From Saccharomyces uvarum (taxonomy: Eukaryota; Ascomycota; Saccharomycetes; Saccharomycetales; Saccharomycetaceae): DNA of 64,000 nucleotides. The stretch covers positions 124,001 through 188,000 of the forward strand of contig OX365939.1 of the NCBI GenBank assembly GCA_947243795.1, read 5' to 3'. The position numbers and the translations under genes were made by a program. Below are positions 58,607-64,000 of the stretch, one piece after another (the first letter of the stretch is position 1; each line of letters opens with the position of its first letter). A model generated the notes under the pieces. The model was not told where the DNA came from, searched no databases, and saw only the letters and a program-made list of their open reading frames with translations.

Positions 58607-59764
58607 ATGGGATTTATAGCGAATATACTGTGCTGCTCTTCAGAAACCTTCAGGACCCGCCGTCAACACCAGAAACCAGAAACCAACCTTAATCACAATC
58701 ACACTCACCGCCAGAAACAAAGCCGAAAGCAAAAGGTTACTCCAGACGGTGATAAGATGCAATATTCCACACCGGAGATCCTGATACCCAGTTCTGACTC
58801 AGGAAGTAACGTAGATGCCAAGGCAAATCACGACAACGCAACCAGAAGACTGGGTCTCTTATCGAGAAATGACACCGACGACACCCACGACTCGTACGAC
58901 GAGGAGAAAGAATACGAAGAATGTAACGAAGGAGACGTGGAGATGACAGACGTCAACAACGCTGGTCAAGACGAGGCAAAAGAGAAGGAAGACCATGTTG
59001 TCCACGAATATAACGTCGATGCGGACAGAAACTCGAGCCTTGTCGACGAAGCGCCACAACAGAGCCAGTACCAGGTTGAACAGGAAACTATAGACCCGCA
59101 GTATCTGGCCGGCAGCTCCGGTGTCAATTTGAACTTGACGCAAACCACAGAGGAGGACTTTCCCGACTTGATGCACTTGCAACCAGAGCAGTACCATGCC
59201 CCCGGCTACGACACTCTGTTGCCACCCAAGCTGCAGCCATTCCAACAGAAGAAGTGCCTGATTTTGGACCTGGACGAAACTTTGGTGCATTCTTCTTTCA
59301 AATACCTGCACACCGCCGATTTTGTTTTGCCCGTGGAGATCGACGACCAGGTCCATAACGTCTATGTCATCAAGAGACCGGGCGTGGACGAGTTCTTGCA
59401 CAGAGTGAGTCAACTGTACGAGGTTGTCGTCTTCACGGCTAGTGTCTCAAGGTACGCGAACCCTCTTTTAGATACACTGGATCCCAACAGAACCATCCAT
59501 CATCGGCTTTTTAGAGAGGCCTGTTACAACTACGAAGGTAACTACATCAAGAACCTATCACAGATCGGAAGACCGTTGTCGGAAACAATCATCCTAGACA
59601 ACTCACCGGCTTCCTATATCTTCCACCCACAACATGCTGTTCCAATATCTTCCTGGTTTTCAGACACTCACGATAACGAGCTGCTGGATATCATCCCTCT
59701 TTTGGAAGACCTTTCGGCAGGAAATGTGTTGGACGTGGGCAGTGTTTTAGATGTAACGATATAA
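58607..59764 (+). CDS. PSR2: PSR2, plasma-membrane HAD-type phosphatase, PSR1 paralog
   Basis: A 385-residue protein (about 397 in S. cerevisiae) that shares the stress-response role of PSR1. The N terminus [13 protein letters not shown] repeats the Gly2/Cys9-Cys10 acylation signature of PSR1 ([13 protein letters not shown]). A polar acidic linker (about 15-205) differs from that of PSR1. The catalytic domain begins at about 215 with [12 protein letters not shown] (D221, D223). The conserved [10 protein letters not shown] and the second acidic motif [14 protein letters not shown] follow. The codon choice differs clearly from PSR1, which argues against recent gene conversion. It converges on YEH2, 313 bp apart. 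Confidence 0.96.
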   Translation: MGFIANILCCSSETFRTRRQHQKPETNLNHNHTHRQKQSRKQKVTPDGDKMQYSTPEILIPSSDSGSNVDAKANHDNATRRLGLLSRNDTDDTHDSYDEEKEYEECNEGDVEMTDVNNAGQDEAKEKEDHVVHEYNVDADRNSSLVDEAPQQSQYQVEQETIDPQYLAGSSGVNLNLTQTTEEDFPDLMHLQPEQYHAPGYDTLLPPKLQPFQQKKCLILDLDETLVHSSFKYLHTADFVLPVEIDDQVHNVYVIKRPGVDEFLHRVSQLYEVVVFTASVSRYANPLLDTLDPNRTIHHRLFREACYNYEGNYIKNLSQIGRPLSETIILDNSPASYIFHPQHAVPISSWFSDTHDNELLDIIPLLEDLSAGNVLDVGSVLDVTI

Positions 59765-60077
59765 GATGTGCAGCAACATAAAAAGCAGGCTCTTTTTATT
59801 TTTTTTCTCCCCATTATGTGTTTGATCGAACCCCACGATTCTCATTTTTATACAGAAATCTCACCGGATATTTATAAACTAACGAACTATATATTGGCTA
59901 TTATTACATGTATCAATTGTACTTTACGTGTAACATCTATAGATAAATATATGCGTATACACTATCATATTAGCATACATATGTATCTACATTATGCCCT
60001 TTTGTCCGCGTCGTCTACGTGCCCTATTATTATCTTCTATAAAGAAAGCTAAAAAAAAACTAACTTAAAAATTACAA
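59765..60077. other. Convergent 3' region PSR2/YEH2
   Basis: The 313 bp between facing stops are AT-rich, with several TATATA/TACATA stretches. No gene is visible. Confidence 0.55.
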
Positions 60078-61694
60078 TTACTTTGCATTAGGGAATCTCA
60101 TATTTTCTATCATTGGTTTACCAATCCTATCAATAACATCATGTGCCCATAAAACGTCCAGATGGGAATACTCGTCAATGTACCAGATTTTGTACACCGA
60201 ATTAGCTTCATGATTGATAAAATGGTTAATTAATCGTTCACCGTCCACTAGTCGATCTTGCTTTGGAATGAACATTATAATATGTGGGAAATCGTCGCTA
60301 TTTTGTCTTTTCGGATTTAGATGTAGGTTGTCGTTACTTAAACTATTACCACTATCGTCATCATTCTTGGCAACGGGGAACCATGTTTTCTTGTCAGGAA
60401 AAATTTTCTCTGAACCCTTTTTAAAACTTAATTTGTTTTGATCAGGCGACAACCACCATTGCATCAATTTGACTGAAATGTGAACTGGCGAAAATAAAAA
60501 ATTACGATCTCTTAAGACTCTATCCCACAATGCATCATTCCAGTCAAATAAATAATTGAACATGACATATGAAAGAAACGAAAAAATCTTGGTGCCAACC
60601 ATCAAATCTCTCATTGCCATCATTAAAGGTACAAATGATCTTCTACCAAAAAACCATGGGGAATCAATACCATTTGCCATTAGTCGTACAAAGGATTTTT
60701 CGTCCAGTAAAGGTCCAGGGTAAACTGCAGGAGCTAAAGCAACAAAATTTTCTAATTTATCCACTAATTTAAAATCACTTGCGTACAGTTTTTCACCATT
60801 AACAAGCCCCATAAATCCTTGTGTGGTACCTTGTGAATGCGCCACAAGCGATAGTTTAGCAAATCCTGTACTATCCAGTACGTGGCATATAAGTGCCTTC
60901 AAATCGTACTGGACCATCTGGTTCATATCCCAATCCCATTTTTTGGAATGATCATTGCCTAATTTTTTCATGTTCCACTTGGCATGTAAGCCACATCTGT
61001 TATTACCTAACCAAATGTCAAATCCCGATTCGTAAAGAAAATATGCTAAGGACTTTCTCCCTGAAGAGGCAAAAGCCCCACAACTTTGTAAAAGTCCATG
61101 CAATAGCAAAATAGGCTCACGTTTCGCCTCATCTACACCATCCTCTGATTTGGGCTTGAAATGCCATAAATCAATAATAAATCCGTCGTCTGTCTCAACT
61201 TCAAATTCTTCAATATCAATACCGTACTGCTTGTAGTAGTACTTCAAGTCAGCTACCAGCCTCGTATCCTCGGCAAGAGCAAGATTTTGAAATGGATTCT
61301 CTGCAGCATATGGAGCTTGACTCACATTATTTTCCATCTTGATGTTATCGTTCCCATCACTTTCTCCCGATACACAGGCATTGCTGTCCATGGAGAGCCT
61401 GCTAGTTACGGTACGGTCATATTCAATGTTGTTATCTTGATCCCGTTCTAAATCTATGGGAGTAGCAGACGATATCGAAAGGGGTATAGAGTGACGAGCT
61501 GGACGTGTCTTCTTCTTATCGCTTGATTCAATGCTGGTCCTCGAACCTCTGGTATCTCTTGGATCGTGTTTGTGTTGGAAATGAACAGTAACGTAATTAT
61601 GCCACAATGACAATATAAATAACCCCGTCATAAACGAAACAAGGATTATTCCGCTTGACAACCGCTGAACCTCATCAAGCACCTTGTTCTTCAT
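60078..61694 (-). CDS. YEH2: YEH2, plasma-membrane steryl ester hydrolase
   Basis: A 538-residue acid-lipase-family protein, the S. cerevisiae length and a paralog of YEH1. Yeh2 acts at the plasma membrane rather than on lipid droplets. One N-terminal membrane segment (about 15-32: GIILVSFMTGLFILSLW) is followed by a disordered basic and acidic linker. The hydrolase has LLLHGLLQSCGAF (about 196-208), the nucleophile S287 in AHSQGTTQG, D480 in PKQDRLVDGE, and H511 in EYSHLDVLWAHD. An insertion of about 30 residues (KNDDDSGNSLSNDN onward, near 443-470) is absent from YEH1. It is divergent from IRC25. Confidence 0.96.
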   Translation of the reverse strand: MKNKVLDEVQRLSSGIILVSFMTGLFILSLWHNYVTVHFQHKHDPRDTRGSRTSIESSDKKKTRPARHSIPLSISSATPIDLERDQDNNIEYDRTVTSRLSMDSNACVSGESDGNDNIKMENNVSQAPYAAENPFQNLALAEDTRLVADLKYYYKQYGIDIEEFEVETDDGFIIDLWHFKPKSEDGVDEAKREPILLLHGLLQSCGAFASSGRKSLAYFLYESGFDIWLGNNRCGLHAKWNMKKLGNDHSKKWDWDMNQMVQYDLKALICHVLDSTGFAKLSLVAHSQGTTQGFMGLVNGEKLYASDFKLVDKLENFVALAPAVYPGPLLDEKSFVRLMANGIDSPWFFGRRSFVPLMMAMRDLMVGTKIFSFLSYVMFNYLFDWNDALWDRVLRDRNFLFSPVHISVKLMQWWLSPDQNKLSFKKGSEKIFPDKKTWFPVAKNDDDSGNSLSNDNLHLNPKRQNSDDFPHIIMFIPKQDRLVDGERLINHFINHEANSVYKIWYIDEYSHLDVLWAHDVIDRIGKPMIENMRFPNAK

Positions 61695-61857
61695 TCGTTT
61701 ACAGTTCAGATGCTATACGGATTTCAAAGATATAAGGTGTTTTGAACCGATATTAACTCAATATGTTTTTTATTTTTGGTTAGACATATTTACGTATTAT
61801 TGTTTTGAAAAAAGTGAAAAATTATTGCGCGAATTATAAAGAATAATAATAATACCA

Positions 61858-61938
61858 ATGGCCAAATCTTCACAATGGCAAAAAATGGGCAATTTCCTCA
61901 CGAAGTACCACTGTGAGCATGACATCATACGAATTTAA
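61858..61938 (+). other. Upstream ATGs overlapping the IRC25 start
   Basis: An ATG at 61858 opens a 26-codon frame that overlaps the IRC25 ATG out of frame and stops at 61936-61938. A second ATG at 61875 opens a 13-codon frame that stops at 61914-61916, just before the IRC25 ATG. They matter only if they are within the mRNA leader. Confidence 0.35.
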
Positions 61939-62461
61939 GGCCAGCATACCGAAAGAAACGAATATTCTTTCAAGTGCACCACCCGAAGCCAATGAATTAT
62001 ATTTGCAGGCCACTCACTTCAACAATACAATCCTATTACAAGTTAGACTAAATGGAGAAATGGATTCCACTTATGAGGTATCCTTAAAAGGACTGAACCC
62101 GCTTCTTGATATCGATCCAGTGCCATTAGCAGGCGGCTTAGGAAACACGGGCGGCGATTACGACGATGAGCAAGATGATTTTGTAAGAGACCATTTATCT
62201 GATTACCAAGTAGTCACCAAATTGGGAGATAGTAGCGACCCAAAAGTACCTGTGATATGCGTACAAGTTGCTGAATTATACAGGAGGGTCGTGATACCAG
62301 AAGTGAACGGCGCGATGGTTCAAGGCAACATGGAATTCAACTTGTTGATATCTATGAGCAGTAAGATATGGAGGGCTGCAAAGGGACAGAATGATGACGA
62401 TAATGATTTTGTTAAATTAGTGTTTTTATTAAAGTGTATCAAAAATATGTATGTAAAATGA
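61919..62461 (+). CDS. IRC25: IRC25 (POC3/DMP2), proteasome assembly chaperone
   Basis: A 180-residue protein (179 in S. cerevisiae) that pairs with Poc4 to help assemble the 20S proteasome alpha ring. The start is the ATG at 61919 (MTSYEFKASIPKETNILSS), which matches the known N terminus; two codons further upstream there is only a GTG. The sequence FKASIPKETNILSSAPPEANELYLQATHF is nearly unchanged from S. cerevisiae in my memory. An acidic loop (GGDYDDEQDDF) occupies the middle. The stop is only 11 bp from the SDO1 stop. Confidence 0.95.
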   Translation: MTSYEFKASIPKETNILSSAPPEANELYLQATHFNNTILLQVRLNGEMDSTYEVSLKGLNPLLDIDPVPLAGGLGNTGGDYDDEQDDFVRDHLSDYQVVTKLGDSSDPKVPVICVQVAELYRRVVIPEVNGAMVQGNMEFNLLISMSSKIWRAAKGQNDDDNDFVKLVFLLKCIKNMYVK

Positions 62462-62472
62462 TTATATCTAGA

Positions 62473-63225
62473 TTAGTTATGTGTTGTGTTATCTATGACT
62501 GCCATATCCAAGACTTGTACAGCGCCCTTCTTATCACAAAGGGTCATCAAGTCTCTATAATTGACAGGATCAATAAGACCTATACACGTCCATGGATTTG
62601 ATTCCGGATCCGTTGGCTCTTGTGGTGATGTAGTTATCAATTTATTGATTTTTTGGATAAGTTCAGGTTGCTTCGATGGTTCGCCTATGGCAACCTTGAC
62701 CTTCATCTTGGCTCTTACAATCGGGATGATCTGTTTAGAGACTAATAATTTGATAGCTTCTAAAGCTTGCAATTTGGCAGGCTTGTTAATTACAGGGCTG
62801 AATTTCAGTTCTTGTAAAGCCTTATGAATCATTGTAGGCGGATATCTTTTCTTTGATACAGGATTAATACATTTGGCACTGATTATTGTCAGCAATTCAT
62901 TGTTTACTTTATTGAGCATTAATTGCCTTTCCTTTTCTGACAGTTGAATCTCTCCCTTATGCATAATTTCTTTGATAACATCATCAATGTTCGTGGTTTC
63001 AAAACATTTTTGTAAGTCTTCCTTGTTGGCAACCAAACCTTTGGAAACGTTCATAAACACTTGGTGTATTTGAAGCACTTCATCAAGATCTTTTTCAATT
63101 CCTTTACGATAGTCTTGGACTTTATTTTGGTAGCATGCAACTTCGAATCTCTTACGGGCTTTTTTCAATTTTACTAATGAAACATTAGTTAATTTGATCT
63201 GTCCGGATGGTTGGTTGATAGGCAT
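62473..63225 (-). CDS. SDO1: SDO1, SBDS ortholog for 60S subunit activation
   Basis: A 250-residue protein, the S. cerevisiae length, orthologous to human SBDS (Shwachman-Diamond syndrome). With the GTPase Efl1 it releases Tif6 (eIF6) from cytoplasmic 60S subunits. Domain I (about 1-95) starts with VSLVKLKKARKRFEVACYQNKVQDYRKG. Domain II (about 96-165) holds GEIQLSEKERQLML and the PPTMIHKAL motif. Domain III follows with VKVAIGEPSKQ. An imperfect RRPE-like TGAAAAAAATTTTC lies upstream (complement of 63314-63327). Confidence 0.96.
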   Translation of the reverse strand: MPINQPSGQIKLTNVSLVKLKKARKRFEVACYQNKVQDYRKGIEKDLDEVLQIHQVFMNVSKGLVANKEDLQKCFETTNIDDVIKEIMHKGEIQLSEKERQLMLNKVNNELLTIISAKCINPVSKKRYPPTMIHKALQELKFSPVINKPAKLQALEAIKLLVSKQIIPIVRAKMKVKVAIGEPSKQPELIQKINKLITTSPQEPTDPESNPWTCIGLIDPVNYRDLMTLCDKKGAVQVLDMAVIDNTTHN

Positions 63226-63797
63226 TGGATAAACTGCCTTCTTTTTTAAGGTATTTTTCAGCTAGTCTCGTGAAAATTCTGACTACTAATTGAAAATACT
63301 TAAAAATTCGGGTTGAAAATTTTTTTCATTTACATAATTAGATGATATAATATACACAAAAGAACAATACAATTATAATAAAAAAAATTTTTTTTTTTTC
63401 ATAAAGTCATAATAAGTTAAAAATGATCAATACATAAATACAGAGCTAAAAATACACACTTTTCTTGCTTTTGTGATATACGCTACTACAATATACTTTT
63501 TTTTGCTTTTATTTTTATTTTATTTTTATTTTATTTCTTGAAATCTAAAGTCTCATGAAGAAACACCCAAGAATAACATCAATTGACGATAATAGAAGAG
63601 GAAAAATGGAAAGACAATCAATATCAGGTTCAGATGAAACAGGTGTTTCTTCGTACGCAAGTGACCATACTTCAAAAGATCTTACGTAATTCCACCAGAT
63701 TAAGAATAAACTGTTTCTTTCGCTTTGAGTCCTTTTGTTTTATAAAGGAAGGAAAAAAGAATGCAAAATGCTGGAAGTTAGAACAGTCACACCATCA
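63226..63797. promoter_or_regulatory. SDO1 promoter / IZH3 3' region
   Basis: Of the 572 bp, the SDO1 side has A8T12-type tracts near 63380-63400 and the RRPE-like motif. A TTTTTATTTTATTTT-type simple repeat lies near 63505-63537. The open stretch around 63583-63843 begins at TTG, runs antisense into IZH3, and is not counted as a gene. Confidence 0.5.
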
Positions 63798-64000
63798 TTA
63801 TAGTGCCCATCTCTTGGTAAACATGTCTAAAATGGCTTTGTAGTGACCGATTACACCCAAAACCACAAAGAAATGCCAGAAAGTGTGCGAACAACCCACG
63901 TAGTCAACCCACCATAGAGATTTGAATGACTTGGCGTGGGATGGACAGGATTTGCACTTGGAATGAGTGGTTGGAGCCTTTCTGAAATGGATTTCTTTCT
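63798..64000 (-). CDS. IZH3: IZH3 3' end, PAQR-family membrane protein, partial
   Basis: The window ends inside this gene. The minus-strand frame from 63998 encodes 66 residues, from KEIHFRKAPTTHSKCKSCPS to MFTKRWAL, then TAA at 63800-63798. The segment GCSHTFWHFFVVLGVIGHYK is the last membrane span of PAQR/hemolysin III proteins, with the two conserved histidines (SH and WH) that bind zinc. Izh3 is linked to zinc homeostasis and sterol metabolism. Position after SDO1 agrees with YLR023C. Most of the protein lies beyond the window. Confidence 0.9.
   Translation of the reverse strand, partial: KEIHFRKAPTTHSKCKSCPSHAKSFKSLWWVDYVGCSHTFWHFFVVLGVIGHYKAILDMFTKRWAL

Noticed and set aside
63583-63843. 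86-codon plus-strand open stretch at the window end
   Set aside because: It starts at TTG and runs antisense through the conserved IZH3 C terminus.

Overview
The window is a gene-dense yeast chromosome segment from the genus Saccharomyces. The evidence is a point centromere of the CDEI-CDEII-CDEIII type, compact intron-free genes, and 38 protein genes (36 complete, two cut by the window edges). Their order and orientation match the pericentromeric part of S. cerevisiae chromosome XII, from EMC6 (YLL014W) to IZH3 (YLR023C). The proteins are clearly orthologous but not identical to S. cerevisiae as I remember it: COX17 has a diverged, three-residue-longer N terminus, and RTT109 differs at many positions. 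The source is therefore probably another Saccharomyces species, perhaps one of the more diverged ones (S. arboricola, S. kudriavzevii, S. uvarum or S. eubayanus). I cannot choose among them from sequence alone.

Layout. Positions 1-28352 are the left-arm side: EMC6 (3' end), PUF3, YEH1, SOF1, PSR1, COX17, DRS1, LMO1, MMM1, SPO75, ORC3, SFI1, RTT109 and DNM1. CEN12 lies at 29095-29214, with its elements reading on the minus strand. Positions 29480-64000 are the right-arm side: YLR001C, NOC3, CMS1, THI73, SSL1, SSK1, NSE1, PAM18, RLP24, TEN1, tRNA-Ser(AGA), LOT6, YLR012C, GAT3, PPR1, BRE2, PML1, MEU1, POM34, PSR2, YEH2, IRC25, SDO1 and IZH3 (3' end). I saw no intact mobile element, CRISPR array or viral sequence.

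Functional themes. Ribosome biogenesis is well represented (SOF1, DRS1, NOC3, CMS1, RLP24, SDO1); several of these carry RRPE and PAC promoter motifs and Puf4-type 3' UTR motifs. Mitochondrial functions include COX17, MMM1, DNM1 and PAM18; COX17 and PAM18 carry sites that match the RNA code readable from the PUF3 repeats in this same window. Chromosome maintenance genes include ORC3, SFI1, RTT109, NSE1, TEN1 and BRE2. The YEH1/PSR1 and YEH2/PSR2 pairs form two inverted paralogous blocks on opposite sides of the centromere.

The window looks ordinary and strongly conserved. I found no convincing undescribed multi-gene system. The most interesting leftovers are a perfect 13-bp hairpin next to tandem CACGTG boxes between PSR1 and COX17, a GC-rich island without a recognisable gene beside the tRNA gene, and several regulatory-motif patterns.
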